Source: Collybiopsis luxurians FD-317 M1
Lineage: Eukaryota > Basidiomycota > Agaricomycetes > Agaricales > Omphalotaceae
DNA: 64,000 nt
Direction: 5' to 3'
NCBI GenBank assembly: GCA_000827265.1
Contig: KN834819.1
Span: 62,001 to 126,000 of the forward strand
The translations under genes were made by a program, and so were the position numbers. The notes beneath the pieces are model-generated. The model was not told the DNA's origin and ran no database searches. It saw only the letters and a list, made by a program, of their open reading frames with translations. Below, piece by piece: positions 1-12,155 of this stretch; the stretch's first letter is position 1; each line of letters begins with the position of its first letter.

Positions 1-6
1 GCTTAG

Positions 7-570
7 GCTTTGGGTTTCACCGGAGCCATGTGTGTTGCCGCTTTTGCGCTATATGAGTCCAAGAAATACGTCGAAGGTAGAAGGAGAGCAGATTTGGAGA
101 TTTACGATGCAGGTAAGCTTTCGAATGTATTTTGGTTTCGCAATGAGTTGGGTTAAGGAAATTTTAGTGGTTGCCCAGCAGCGATTGGCGAACGGCGAAA
201 AGAATAGATCAGAATGATTCTTCCTCTCGTACCACCTAAATAGAGTGCCAACGTGTTGTTCGTCTTGGCCAGTGGGATTCTTCGGCGATATCTATCTACA
301 AAAGCAAGCGGCGAAGCTGGGGCTTATCGTATCTTTTTTTCAAGATGTTTCACCCAGCAGATTCTCCTAAAAAGCCTTTCATTTGCTGCACAGCACACTC
401 AAAGGGTATTCTTTCCCCTGGTCCTTCTGCTCATACATCAAATTCAGCAGAAATATGGAAACGGTCCGCCGGTCGAGGAGGTAGCGGAAGAAGATTCAAA
501 GAAGGTTCTGCGGCGGAAAGGAGTTCATTCTTATTCATATAGTGCCTTTGAAATTGATAAAGGAAGGTAG
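7..570 (+). CDS. C-terminal part of a small predicted membrane protein (5' end outside window)
   Basis: Three exons can be joined: 7-112 (after an acceptor at 5-6), 273-328 and 448-570, with phases 1 and 0 fitting. The 94 residues contain one hydrophobic segment (GFTGAMCVAAFALYE) followed by a strongly basic stretch (SKKYVEGRRRAD), then an acidic region (VEEVAEEDSKK) and a tail ending FEIDKGR. The alternative exon 179-207 after the first donor also gives an open end, so the 3' splicing is not certain. A single hydrophobic segment with a basic flank suits a membrane-anchored protein, possibly of an organelle, but I do not recognise the family. The beginning lies to the left of the window. Confidence 0.5.
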
Positions 571-1174
571 GGCACATAGACCGCGAACGTGTTGTATCGA
601 ATGGTATATTTGTTGAACCCTACAGTCCTTACGTTCCCCTTCGTGCGTGAACTTTAGTCTTCCACCTCAAGACGTCATTGTCTACGTCGTCGTTGATGAA
701 GCACCTTTTCAATGCTTGTTGTCATCAAAACAAGCCCTTGGTAACCCACGACGGGCTAATTCTCAGTTCAAGTTTGCTTTTCCTCAATGTGTTGCACTAC
801 CGTGAGGGAGTTCCTTGCGTGCAGAATACTGACATTTTTCTGTGTAGTGGTTGCAGCACCCTCGTCTCGACTCACTATTCTCTTTCACTTGCAGAGCTGT
901 ATGTTCCGCACTCAATATCTACTTCCGTAACGAATATGAGAATCTGATTGCGACTGTATTATTGATTTTAGCCTAACGACCCAGGGTCTTCGCTAACTCA
1001 ACAGCGACCCACGGCTGACCGCACACCTTTCTATAAGATGGGCTAGTCAATGAAGGTAGACGTGATTTTTTTCCCTTTCCTTCAATCCTTCTCCTTCGTT
1101 TTTCTTCCCACTCGTTTACTTGCCCTCGACTGCCAACCTGACGCGTTTCCTTGGGACCAGCGGTTAACCTCACA
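571..1174. other. Intergenic region, no gene seen
   Basis: An open frame at 678-947 has no splice partners and no recognisable product. The stretch most likely holds the terminator of the upstream gene and the promoter of the secreted-protein gene that starts at 1175. Confidence 0.5.
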
Positions 1175-2318
1175 ATGCGCTCATTTTGGCCATCTCTCCT
1201 GCCTCTCGGGATTTTCTTCCTCCTCCTCGGCGCGACTGCTGCCCATACGGTCGACGGACGAGATGAAACCGATGACGAGGGGACCGTTTGTGCGTATCTT
1301 CCCAATAGGCAGTTGCAACGGCGCGCGCCAGATGATTCTGGGAACGGGTCGAGTGTGGGTGTTGGTGTGGATGTAAGCTTCGGATGATGCGGTCGGTTTC
1401 GTTTTGCTGCTGAAGGAATCGTCTCGTAGCTTCCGTCGGTTGGCTTGACTTTGGGAAATATTACTACGAAACTGGGAAACATCAACCTGACGTGCGTTTG
1501 ACTGCTTCCCTCTCCGTATATCATAAAGTTGACGTCGACCTTGGACAGGGTAACGAATGTTACTATATCCGTGGGCGATATCGAGTAAGTGGAGTTTACG
1601 TAGGTAAGCTTCCCACAAAAACGCTGATATCGTATTTAGCATCGAGAACATTACCATTGGGAATATTTCGATCATAGTGTCTGTTCCACTTCCGGGAGCG
1701 AGTCCAATTAATGCATTTAGTGCTTCGGTAAGCCACCGAACCCTTCTTGCGAGGCAAATATTCACCTTTTTCACCCATAGACTGCCAGTCAGAGTATCAC
1801 GACCTCCACCGCTACCGCCACTTCCACAGTTTCTCCATCTACCACCGTATCCCAATCCTCCGGCCTCTTCCGAATGAAGCGCCAAGACTCGAGTGATAGC
1901 ACGATTACCACTGTCACACCTACCGTCACCTCGACGTCCGGTTTAAGCATCCCGAATCCGACCGTCACCGCATCTGTCGGCGGAGGGCCCATAAGTGCAG
2001 GAGCGGGGAATGTCGACACAGAGATTGGAAATATTACCATTTTTGTAGGGAATGTGAATGTTTCTGTTGGGAATGGTACGTGTCGCGCTTGTTGTCGTTC
2101 AGTTTTGGAGAGTGCTGATACCTATGTGTGTGTTGTATGTTCGGATGTGTTCAGTTAATATCAAGAACGTATCTATTGGGAATATATTTGTACTGGTACA
2201 GATTGGCCAGCCGGATGTATGTCGACTTCTCTCCATGCGTGGTCCGGTGCTCATTGGCATTTTGGTTTTACAGCTCACGGGTGCTATCGGGAATCTGACG
2301 AGCCAGCTTGGTGCATAG
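1175..2318 (+). CDS. Secreted 'IGNI'-repeat protein
   Basis: Seven exons fit in phase: 1175-1372, 1430-1491, 1549-1584, 1640-1727, 1781-2075, 2155-2195, 2274-2318, giving about 254 aa. The first ATG starts a clear signal peptide (MRSFWPSLLPLGIFFLLLGA, cleavage near ATAAH). The mature part repeats a short motif of the form (I/L)GNI(T/N/S): LGNITTKLGNINLT, VTNVTISVGDIE, IENITIGNISII, IGNITIFVGNVNVSVGN, VNIKNVSIGNIFVL and IGNLTSQLGA. Each small exon carries one or two repeats. The middle exon is Thr/Ser rich (TTSTATATSTVSPSTT) with a dibasic site (MKRQ). Many N-x-T/S sequons suggest N-glycosylation. The regular spacing resembles a beta-solenoid or adhesin-like repeat, but that is inference. The intron 2196-2273 is a multiple of three and could be retained. 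No known family is recognised. Confidence 0.7.
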
Positions 2319-3014
2319 TATGAGTAAGGGAAGAAGGAATTTGGCAGACTTGATATACCCAAATGATTAGGCGGTTACTTTAGAACAGGTGAGTCAGTCA
2401 CGGTGTTGGTTATCATTAAGATGGACTGATAGACGCCATCTATTGCTCAGCTACCAGAAATACTTCAGCCAAACGGGAGATAATGGGCTTCTATTTACAT
2501 ATACACGTCGGCCACGCAAAATTATCGAATCCGAGGCGTAGTTAGGTATAAAGGTTTCCAGACATTTAGGGATCTCCGGGACACGGGCAACTTGCGGACG
2601 CAATAGTATATTAATGATCTTGGATTGTTGTGTTCCTTGGGAATATATATGAATTGTTTGATTGGTGGACGGTCGTATCATACGAATAGACTGTTCGACG
2701 GCGCACACGTGATTTAATATTTCTTGCTTTGCCCTTCCACCTCTGTACGCGCTGGATATGCTGTCCTCTACCGACCCCGGACGATTCGATTTCGGCATTA
2801 TAAATCCTGACCAACTTTTGACTGCCCATCATGCCGACAGCGAGGGTCAGGCAATACCAAATTTAAATCCACGGCGACGGGCGTTATGTATCATCTGTCC
2901 ACAAGGCACTCGAGCGCTTGAGCGGACGTTGTTCCGCTTTTTCCAAACTCTTTCTCAATCCTTTCCCTGACCCTCTGTGCGTTGGACCAAACTCTTTTCT
3001 GATCTTGGAAAAGT
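2319..3014. other. Intergenic region, no gene seen
   Basis: Two overlapping minus-strand open frames (2451-2798, 2611-2832) show no domain, signal or splice pattern. I take this as spacer and promoter DNA for the CorA gene. Confidence 0.5.
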
Positions 3015-5223
3015 ATGGCGACGGCGGCAGTGACAGACGCCCCTCGGGATCGTCTGCGTGCTGCGGTGCGCAAGGTGATTGCCCTAAACCAAACCAGCAG
3101 GGTTTTCTCATATTATGGCGCTGGCGCTGAACCTGGAGTTAACGCCCGGCACCTCAGCTCTGATTTTCGCTACAATGGAAGTAGAGAGCAATGCCAGATT
3201 CGTGTCGTGGATTATTCGCCGGTGTCAATTTCTTCGAGGACCCTGTCTAACGACCAGCTCATTAACATGCTGAGCGATGCCCGAACCAACGAGAAGCCGT
3301 CCTGGGCCAAAATTAGGTGGATAGATGTCGGGGGTATAAGCTGGGATGTAATCAAAATGTTGTCTATCAAATACAGTGTGTGTTTCTGTTCTTCTGCTCG
3401 CTTGCCCTGTTGATGCCATGGACGACCAGAAATACACCCTCTTGCCCTTGAGAACATCATGCATAGCCACTCCAATGCCACCGCCAGTAAATCAGATTAT
3501 TATTTACAACATTTGTTCCTCAGAATTCTCTGTTTGGAACTCCGCGACGAGGATAGTGCCATCTCACTTGCCGAAGTTCAACGGAAGGCCACTTTGGATG
3601 TCGAAGATTTGAAGCCAGCTGTCGTTGGTAACCCCTTCCCTTCGAAATGGCGGAAAGGGACCGGATATCGAAATCTGAGAGACCTAGACGCGGCTGCCAC
3701 TGTTCAAATTGAAGCGTTAAAGCATGTGGGGTTGAATACTTTTCATGCAGTGGGCACACACTGATGCCAACTCTAGCGGGATCGGGTGGAAGTTAATGCA
3801 TTCCCTATATTCATTCTGCTATTCAGAGATGGTCCGTCGCCTCTATATGTTGAAATTGAAATCGTTTAACAATTTTCTTTGCATAGGCACGGTCATCACC
3901 ATACACCGGACGACTAGTACCAAACTCATGGAGCCCATTTTAAATCGACTTTCACGGCCGGACACACTTCTACGTACGACTAGTGATCCTTCGTTTCTGG
4001 TTCAGAGTTTACTCGATCTTGGTAGGATTTCATCCTTACCCGTTTGCGTGGTGCTGATTATACGTTTCTTGTTCGCTGCAGTTGTCGACAAGGCCCTAGG
4101 ACTCGCGGAGGCTTGCGAGAATAAGATGAAGAAGTTTGAAATGAAACTGCTGCTGAAGCCGGAGGTGGAGACTGTCAGCAATCGTGCGTTCCAGAATCCT
4201 TACAATGCTTCTCCGTCCATCTAATTTGATTCTATGTAGTTCATATCCTAACGGGCGATATTAGCCTTCATCAACGAGCGCTTGAGCCTCTCAGGCGAGT
4301 GATATATGGACTACGGAGATACGACCTCGACCGGTGTATTGCCTTGTTGGACACGCCTCCGGGGGAGGAAAAGACCGTCAAGGTGAAAGGGTACATAAGC
4401 CATGCTGCGCAAATTTATCTTGTGCGTGATCCGAGTCATCGAGGATAACGGTAAACCTGACGCAGTTCATGGGTCGTAGGCAGACGTATACGACCATATG
4501 GACTATATCCTCGCGAGCCTGGATAAAGTCTATCACCTAAGCGAGAACTTGATCCAATACTCGTTTAACGTTGCGTGCTCTCTCCTTACCAGAAATGTAA
4601 TCCACTGACTTGTTTCGTCTTTTCTGCAGTTGACATCCTATGAGATGAACGTTATTATGTGGGTGGTCTCCTCACAGGCACTGGCTGCAGCATAGCTCAT
4701 GGAATTCCACGGTTCTCAGGAGGCGACTTACACTCATTACGGTCATCTGTCTACCTTTGACGTTTCTGACTGGTTACGGCGTAAGTTTCTTTGGTCGCGC
4801 AGGAAGCAGTTGGTTGATTCGTGTTCGTTATACAGGGAATGAATTTCGAAGCGATGTGGTGGACCAAAAATCCTGATCATTCTGATGTCTGGTTCGTCTC
4901 GGCTCCTCTTAGCTGTGTCCAACTTCTACAGGCCAGAGGCTCATTTTTCTTTGCCCAAACTAGGTTCTGGATAGTCGCGCTTCCAGTCATGGCGGTGATT
5001 ATACCTTTCTTCCTTATACCGGATATCAAGAGACTCTATCATACGACGAGAAACGTAAAGGAATCGCAGAACGCGTTGAAGGTCCGTGTTTGTCTAGCCT
5101 AGCATCCATTTGTCATCGTTCTCAATTCTGGAATGCGTTGTTCTTTCAAAGTCGTATCAGGTTCAACGGGGATTGACTCGGAAATCGCCGAGAGGGGTGA
5201 GAGGACGGGGGTTAGGTCGGTGA
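3015..5223 (+). CDS. CorA-family magnesium (divalent cation) transporter
   Basis: Twelve exons join in phase: 3015-3375, 3430-3725, 3777-3831, 3887-4021, 4082-4183, 4240-4421, 4480-4569, 4630-4658, 4720-4780, 4836-4891, 4964-5081, 5161-5223, about 515 aa. The large N-terminal cytosolic domain has family blocks such as IRWIDVGGISWDVIKML, IHPLALENIMHSHS, VEVNAFPIFILLFRDGTVI and LSRPDTLLRTTSDPS. The C-terminus has two membrane helices: LTLITVICLPLTFLTGYG, then the signature GMN (about residues 438-440) in GMNFEAMWW, and FWIVALPVMAVIIPFFLI, followed by a basic tail. CorA/Alr1/Mnr2-type proteins form pentameric Mg2+ channels in plasma membrane, vacuole or mitochondria. The family usually has Y-F-GMN; here the residue before GMN reads glycine, placed across the intron 4781-4835, so that junction may be off by a few bases. 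The length suits the fungal Alr-like group rather than the shorter Mrs2 type. The next gene is on the same strand after 450 bases. Confidence 0.93.
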
Positions 5224-5671
5224 AAGTGCATCGGTAATAGTATTGGGTTTTATGTCGCTTTTGGTATGATGATTTGCTTTGTCTGGACTCTGCCTGCGAT
5301 CGATTTTGTTTTGCTCTGTTTTCCTTATTGCTTTCGTATATGGGGACTCACGCAATGAATGACCGTGCACCTTAACTGTAGATTCTCGCTCATGTCTTAT
5401 GAGTAAATTACTGGATTTTTAAGTAGGATAATTTAATATTTAATGACTACTCGTATCTTGAATGCGACCGTGGACTAGACACTGGCTTTCCGTAACTTCC
5501 CGTCAATCAGCTGCTAGGCTGCCAGCAAGCTTATCTTCTTTTTACGTTTCTATTGGCTAGCTTCTCAGCATTGTGCCTTTTAAAGCTGGAAAATTCTCAT
5601 GTGAGGTCGATCAAGCTGGTCTCTGGGCTGCTCACACACACGTCGCACGCACCTAGTTAAAAGCGATATCC
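5224..5671. other. Intergenic region between CorA and lactate dehydrogenase genes
   Basis: No open frame with coding character. Probably the CorA 3' region and the promoter of the flavocytochrome gene. No clear TATA box seen. Confidence 0.5.
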
Positions 5672-7948
5672 ATGTCTATGCCGCGTTTGACTGTACAGGA
5701 AGTTGCAAAACACAGAGACTCGAGGCGAGTCCCTCACCTATACGTAGTTCATTCGATGTAGCTCACTCGCCTTGATATTCAAAAGCTCTTGCTGGGTGAT
5801 TATCAAGAATGAAGTATACGACGTGACCGATTTTCTTTCGGTGGGTTCTCCTTAGCTCTAGTAGTTTGAATGCTAGGTGCCATTTATTCACGGATGCTGT
5901 CAAGAACCATCCCGGCGGTCCCGGCATTCTGCTCAAATACGCAGGCCGCGATGCAACCGCAGCCTATGAACCGATTCATCCACCCGATGCTATCCAGCAG
6001 AATTTGACACCTTCGCAGTGTCTCGGTCCTCTAGCTCAATCAGCTCAGAGCGGAGCTGTACCGGATATAGCACCTGAACTGGAACGAACGAAGGACGAGA
6101 TGAGGGTTGAACAAACGATGAAACAAAGACCTCCGCTCAATCAAATACTGAGCCTCGCTGATATAGAGGTGAGTTGCGTCTTGCATCTTTGTTTCCACTT
6201 TTCTCTTCGGACCTCGCTTTCATGTTGCTCACTTTACTGCATATTCAGACCGTTGCGAAGGCCGTTCTTCCCTATAGCGCTCTGGCGTTCTATTCCGCAG
6301 GTACAGATGATGAAATTTGTGGGTAGTATCTCGGTTGCCGCTCTAACTTGTTGTGCTTACCAGAACCACCCCCCCCCCCTCTCTTAGCACTTCGAGAGAA
6401 CACTAGGGCGTTTAGCAGGTTCTTCTTCCATCCTCGGGTTATGCGACCTGTATCGAAATGCGATCTTTCGACCAAGATACTAGGATTTGACTCTGCTCTC
6501 CCCTTGTTCGTTTCCGGTGCGGCGCAAGCCAATCTTGGGCATCCTTTAGGTAGACTATATTTCGGACTTTTCTATGAGAGTCCAACATTGAAACGTTTCA
6601 TACTTTCGCGTAGGCGAACTGAACATCACGCGAGGATGCGGCAAAGCCAACATCATCCAGATGGTCTGTGGTTATGCATCTATAGCACGCTCAGAAATCG
6701 CCGCGGCGGCCCTACCTTCCCAGACTCTGTTCTTGCAGCTATACAAAAGCACTGACGAAGAGGCTACGGTGAAGATAGTTCAAGAAGCAGAGCAGCTAGG
6801 ATACAAGGCTATATTCCTCACAGTTGACGCTGTGGTAGTCGGGAATAGAGAGAGGGATGTAAAGAGTACGTGGACATTACAGGCGGAGGAAGGAAAATCT
6901 CGGTATTACAACGAAGGCGACGAGGAAGAAAAGACGAATTATCTGGGAAAGAGCGCTTTGCATTGGAATCAGAGCAGGGGTCTCGATTCGGATATGAGTT
7001 GGGAGCTTACGATTCCGTGGCTTCGCAGTGTAACCAGGTTGCCGATTTTACTGAAAGGTTTTGATCTTTCTGCTTTCTTCGATCTCTGTATCTGAACAAG
7101 CTATCCTTGATTAGGTATTCAATGTATACAGGATGCTGTTTTGGCCGCAGATATAGGTATAGATGGTATTATTCTATCAAATCACGGCGGTAGGGTGTTG
7201 AATTTTCCTTTACTAATAAATGTTTTGACCGATGAGGATTCAAACGATTTCAGGTCGACAGTTGGAATAGTAAGTCATTTGTTTGCATTGGTCGTTGAAA
7301 GTGCTTAAGAGAATCTTTAGCTCCCTGCCCCCTCTTGAAGTCCTTTACAGACTACGCCAGCAACGTCCAGATGTTTTTGAGAAGCTGGAAGGTACGTTCC
7401 TTCCCTGGATACGAAGACTTGACAGAACTTTGATTCTTGCTTGATAGTATATATCGACGGTGAGACATGCTTTTACAATGCGAATAAGACGCTCACTGGG
7501 AATCTCTGTTAAGGAGGGATACGGCGAGGGACAGGTAAGTGCTTACATTGAGTCAGGTATAACATCCTATCCTCGCAAACTTCTTCATATCCTAGATGTC
7601 GTCAAAGCGATTTGCTTAGGAGCCACTGCGGTAGGATTGGGCCGGCCGTTCCTCTTTGCGCTGAGTGTACGATACCATTATATTCACATTTGCAATGTGC
7701 TTGGACTTGACATCTTAATCGATAGGCCTACGGTGAAGCAGGCGTCACCAAGACTATAAGCATTCTGCGCAGAGAAATTGGTACAGCCATGCGACTGCTC
7801 GGTGCAAGTAGTATCAGGGACCTAAACCCAGGATTAGTACGTACCGTTCTTTGTTTTTACCCAATAATCACTCGTGGAAGCTTATAATGCACTTATGTAG
7901 GTGGAACGAGTGGACTGGGAGCCTGTGACGCGAGAGTCAAAGCTCTAG
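5672..7948 (+). CDS. CYB2: L-lactate dehydrogenase (cytochrome), flavocytochrome b2 type
   Basis: Fourteen exons fit: 5672-5724, 5786-5840, 5905-6168, 6249-6318, 6388-6549, 6614-7057, 7115-7189, 7254-7269, 7321-7391, 7448-7459, 7514-7534, 7596-7666, 7726-7836, 7901-7948, about 490 aa. The N-terminus is a cytochrome b5 domain (LTVQEVAKHRD, CWVIIKNEVYDVTDFLS, then NHPGG with one haem-ligand His and AAYEPIHP with the second). After a linker comes the FMN-dependent alpha-hydroxyacid dehydrogenase barrel: FSRFFFHPRVMRPVSK, LGHPLGELNITRGCGKAN, YKAIFLTVDA, the catalytic His in SNHGGRQLEY (about residue 372), IDGGIRRGTDVVKAI and ATAVGLGRPFLFAL. The enzyme oxidises L-lactate to pyruvate, passing electrons through FMN and haem to cytochrome c, in yeast in the mitochondrial intermembrane space. 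No long mitochondrial presequence is visible, so location is open. Intron 1 appears to use a GC donor. Several exons are tiny (12, 16, 21 bases). Confidence 0.93.
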
Positions 7949-8585
7949 GGATGTTACTGACTGTTCAACATTGTGTACTTTTGGTAGCAAGACCAGTGAT
8001 AGGAGGTATTAGGAGTAGATAAGCCACACTTTTCCACGCAATGTTAAAATGACTCGAGGGACCTACCGAGGATGGTCGCGATTTACAGCTTTGACCGGCG
8101 GCCTCGACTACAAAGTCCGAGGAATTCGACAACGTAGTCAGAAATCTAGTACCTCGATAGCATCTAAGATCGTCATGATTGCGCAGACCGCGCGTACTCC
8201 TGAAAAGGTGTCGGCTCACTCAGGCTGTAAGTGGAAGTTTCGGCAGTTTGCCGGTCTCCGGCGGGACTCCGACCCGCTTAGACTAAGGTCGAGCCGACCG
8301 GTAACTGGCTTAGTATTGACTACTTTCAAGGCGATGAAAAAACTATGTTTATGCAATTTTTTTGTGTTTGTGTTATTTCTTTGATTCTACCTTGCGCACT
8401 GTCAATAAAAAGCATTAATGCCACTCTGCCTCCCATTTTGCGTCAGCGAACTTGTTGAGGATCGGACAGGTCCCAAATTGATTCCGCATCGTGCATTTTG
8501 CTTCCGAGACTACTCTCTGAATCGGTCCTCGTCATTATCTCCCAAGCTTTCGTCATTCCGTTGTGAGACACGGATGGAAAAGTGA
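7949..8585. other. Intergenic region, no gene seen
   Basis: Open frames at 7965-8219 (minus) and 8049-8384 (plus) lack splice context and any recognisable motif. Confidence 0.45.
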
Positions 8586-8592
8586 TATAAAA
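8586..8592 (+). promoter_or_regulatory. TATA box
   Basis: TATAAAA within GATATAAAAGTC, 81 bases before the ATG at 8674, with a pyrimidine-rich stretch between them. Placement is normal for a fungal core promoter. Confidence 0.5.
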
Positions 8593-8673
8593 GTCGGTAC
8601 ATCCTCTCTAGACGACATCACCCCATTCCTACCTTGAATCTCACTCTGAACTTATCAGAAGTCCTTACTCGAC

Positions 8674-9210
8674 ATGTCTACAGCATCACATTTCCCTGGT
8701 ACTTCAGGACGTTCTGGCTTGGCACCTAGAACCGGTCGGGTGAGCTTCGTTTTGATTCTAAATCTCAGTCGCGCTGTAAATTCTAATCCATTCGTATTAG
8801 AACACCTTTATTTCCATAGCGTTCTTAGCCTCTGGTTTCGCCGGATTCTTCTATATGCTGAATCAGCGGGACGAAAAACGAAAGTCATCCGGAAAGATGC
8901 ATCAATGTACGTCATGCTTCGTATCAGTACATCGCCGTCTCACCTCCTACTCATAGATGAAGAAGCCCTCCACACGCAACCTGCAGGCCCAGTTGTTGTC
9001 AACGACACAAACTCACCTATCCTGTCTGCTATTCCCAAGGCACCCACTTCGACTCATAATGCCCAACACTTCACCAGAACCCCCGGCTGGACAACAGACA
9101 CTGATGGGATCCATTCTCATCACTCTGCGGGGGGACATATTCATCAGCCGGCGCCTCAGAGAGACAGAGGGGACGGTAGTGGGCTGGCATATACGAAGAA
9201 GTCTGTTTGA
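8674..9210 (+). CDS. Small single-pass membrane protein, His/Pro-rich tail
   Basis: Exons 8674-8739, 8801-8906 and 8957-9210 join in phase, 141 aa. After a Ser/Gly-rich start (MSTASHFPGTSGRSG) there is one hydrophobic segment (FISIAFLASGFAGFFYML) followed directly by charged residues (NQRDEKRKSSGKMHQY). The C-terminal 80 residues are hydrophilic and disorder-like, rich in His, Pro, Thr and Gly (GIHSHHSAGGHIHQP). The layout suits a small organelle or inner-membrane protein with a soluble tail, but the family is not recognised. A TATA box lies upstream and the two introns have clean GT-AG ends. Confidence 0.75.
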   Translation: MSTASHFPGTSGRSGLAPRTGRVSFVLILNLSRAVNSNPFVLEHLYFHSVLSLWFRRILLYAESAGRKTKVIRKDASMYVMLRISTSPSHLLLIDEEALHTQPAGPVVVNDTNSPILSAIPKAPTSTHNAQHFTRTPGWTTDTDGIHSHHSAGGHIHQPAPQRDRGDGSGLAYTKKSV

Positions 9211-9616
9211 TTGTCCGGTTTCGGTGGAAAGCCGGTTTTATTCAGCACGAATTTTTTTGTCCTGTTACGAAAATGTTCACTATCTTGTAAATTAAAAATT
9301 ACCTTTAGTATTTGTACGCATCACGATCTTCGATCTAAACTTGATCTGAACAACAGAATGGCGATAAGGGGTCAGACCGGAAAAGGTATGTCAAAGCAAG
9401 AATTCGTAACTTCCCACTCGACGAAACATATGGAGTGGGTCCGAGTAAGATCTCGCTTTAAAACAAGATGACCAGGACCAGAAAATAAAAACTTGTCTGT
9501 CTCGATACTAAGCGTCACGGTGGACTGAGAGCCGCCTCGGTCAGACGGGGTATGTCTAACTACATGCTTTATAGTCTCCTGGAATGAACGATGAACGATA
9601 AAACCGTAGCCTAAAC
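9211..9616. other. Intergenic region between convergent genes
   Basis: AT-rich, with no coding frame of note. It separates the plus-strand small protein from the minus-strand membrane protein array. Confidence 0.5.
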
Positions 9617-10911
9617 TTATGCAATAAAGTTGGATATTACGAAGACTGTAGTAGGGTAAAATGGCTAACCAACATGAATATGCCATAAGGGGTCGAAGGA
9701 TGAACGAAACGACTTACAAGAATCATAACACCAAGGGGTTGAATGACAGTGCTATATAGCTCTATTACAGCGGACTGTATTGTTGATAGGCTGGCCACCA
9801 TTGAAATAGCATAGTATGCTATCTAAAGATGTAATCGAAGGAAAGGAGAATTGAAGCTTTCACAACCGCCAAAACCAACATAAGGTCAATTTACCTGCAG
9901 AATGCCAAATGCCACCCCAGCTTCCACCACAAACCAAAGTACTTTATCCACTCGAGAGCTATCTGGGTCGCTTTTATATTCTCTTCCAAAGGCATTTGTT
10001 CTTTTTGAGTGGATCCTGTCGGACAAATTTCTGGATTATAATATGAGAGTTTATTGGAAAATCTGGATACGAACCATGCTTTGTATGCAATTGCTGCCGT
10101 AGCCAAGACATTCAATGATAGCGAAAGCAGCAAGTAAAAATTCAGCTTGAACGCTATACCGAAATTTGAACCGGTTCCTCTTGGAGTCCGACTGGTGACG
10201 GCTATGACGGTGAATACTTCCACGAAAGTTCAGCCGAAATCCTGAAGAATAACCTGCCTCGCTCAGTCATTAACTCGCCTGTATTGCATATTCCTAGCAT
10301 GATCCAGATCCATTCCACGAACATATTTCCTCGCCATATCGCCCAAGCTCTCCAGATTAATAATGTATCTCCAATTAAGATCTTTTATCGTTATAGTGAG
10401 GAGAAGGGCAGTCATACATGCACCGATGGACGAACGTTTATGCTGCTTGACCATGCAACAACACTTAAGAAATGGCCTAAGACTATCGACTCACTAAAGG
10501 TCGCTATTCTGTCTTGAAGAGAATGACTAGTGCTTGAATCCATTAGGACTTCCTGAATTTCCATCAGCGGTACCGCGCAGGTGCTCAGAAAGGAGCAAAT
10601 GCAGTTGACAAGGAGACAAAATTGCACGGAAAGAGCGATCCGTTGAGGGCGGCTTCGCACTCCTTTCCGACTACGTCGGCCATGTTTAGCATATTGAGTG
10701 AAATTCAATAGGCTCGATCCTTACACCACAAACCAAATAGCAACTCCTGAGGCTCCGAGATAGATCCCTAAGAATTTCTTCTTCAGCGACCGCATATATC
10801 TGATAGAAATTGCATACCGAATAGGATCGCAGCGGTAATGGTTCCAATGATCATGTCTTTCATAACAGATCCCATACGCGAAGCGATAGTCAAGTCGTCG
10901 CCTGCTTTCAT
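9617..10911 (-). CDS. Multi-pass membrane protein, tandem array copy 1
   Basis: First member of a seven-copy minus-strand array. The start MKAGDDLTIASRMGSVMKDM is followed by a hydrophobic helix (IIGTITAAILFG). Later exons hold the family landmarks: SRPQRIALSVQFCLLVNC, LIGDTLLIWRAWAIWRGN, FKLNFYLLLSLSLNVLATAA, FVVEAGVAFGILQ, VIQPLGVMIL and the last exon PFYPTTVFVISNFIA. Around seven hydrophobic segments are visible, so a seven-helix topology with a short N-terminus is likely. The exon order matches copy 5 (eight exons). One intron (donor after IMLGICNTG, near 10,277) uses GC instead of GT. Its coding frame appears open. Ligand and function are unknown; a receptor role is only a guess from the topology. 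Confidence 0.72.
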
Positions 10912-11061
10912 GTCGGAGCTTTTTAGAGAGACCCAGAGAGAGAGAAAGAGAAAGAGAAAGCAAAATAGAAACGGCAGGCGCTATCGTTCAAGGGTCAACG
11001 TTTCGTTCGAAGGTGCAAATCACTACTAACGAAATGATGATCCACTTGCGAGAACTGAGTC

Positions 11062-11068
11062 TTTTATA
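11062..11068 (-). promoter_or_regulatory. TATA box of array copy 1
   Basis: On the minus strand this reads GCGTATAAAAGACTC, about 150 bases before the start at 10,911. The same block is kept upstream of copies 3, 5, 6 and 7, which supports its function. Confidence 0.5.
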
Positions 11069-12155
11069 CGCAATCAGATCCAGAAGCTGTGTCAATTACT
11101 TACGATATAATTGTTTGACACGTCAAAGGCCGAGCCTGCCAATGACGAAGCAAATAAGAACACAATTTTAGCAACAGTGTGACAGTGCGATACGGGAAAA
11201 TTTCTTGCTTGCTTCTCGCAGCTTCATGCTTTTGTCGACTGAAGGGATGGGACACTATTATAGTCATAGTGGAATAAAATGACTAATTTCTGCAATTTAG
11301 AAAGTTGCGGTGAAATGGAACTGTACCGGCAAAGTACTCATCAGAAGTGTCATAAGTATACCAAAAGGTTTCATGATTGCCCTGATCGGACTGATTGAAA
11401 TACTGCAGCATGCAGTACACTGGACAGGACCACCTGTGACATTATCACATTTTATAGGTCTCATTCTCAGGCTGTTAGGGATCACCATTAATTCTTAGTC
11501 AGGTTTACATATCTGTATGTTATATACAAAAGGAATACATATAGAAAGCTTGGAATAGCGAATGGCTGGGTACAATTTCTTGTAGTTAGACCGGAATATC
11601 AGTGCATTCCTCTGCTACTTGCTCTGTCTCTGTTCTTAGTTGTGTGACGTCTGGCTGCTGTTTGTGGCAATTACAAGTTGTTGACATTGGCCCATGGTAG
11701 GGCACCAAATTAGTTGTTTAATTTTCATTTGTTTACCCATATCCTTTAATATATTTGTGTTTCAGGGATGTTGGAGAATATACAGGGATTTCAATTTGAG
11801 ATCTCAGACCTCCTGTATTTGCCTAGGCAAAAGGTGTTTTTTTCCTTTGAAAGGAACAAACAGAAAGATTGATTGAATACTAGTAGCATCTAAAGTGCAT
11901 ATACTATGTGTAGATAAGTAGTATGAATCAATGGAAGTAATGTTGAATGGCGGAATAGAGTAGTGGTGTGGTCAGACAACTGACGGCACAGGTGTTCCTC
12001 AACAAGGGACATCAATGTGACCTCATTGTCTATGATCTGACTGATTAGCATCGAGTCCAGCAACTCTGAACCTCAGATTTAGTCTTGGGGGAATGGGCTC
12101 TGTGCAGTAGAAACCTACTGAACATTCTTAAAAATGTGCAGTAATATATTAAGTA
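11069..12155. other. Intergenic region, AT-rich, no gene seen
   Basis: Open frames at 11,297-11,498 and 11,694-11,876 have no splice partners or recognisable product. The stretch separates copies 1 and 2. Confidence 0.45.

Noticed and set aside
973..1885. Large minus-strand open frames opposite the IGNI gene
   Set aside because: Shadow frames; the plus strand has a signal peptide, repeats and phase-consistent introns.
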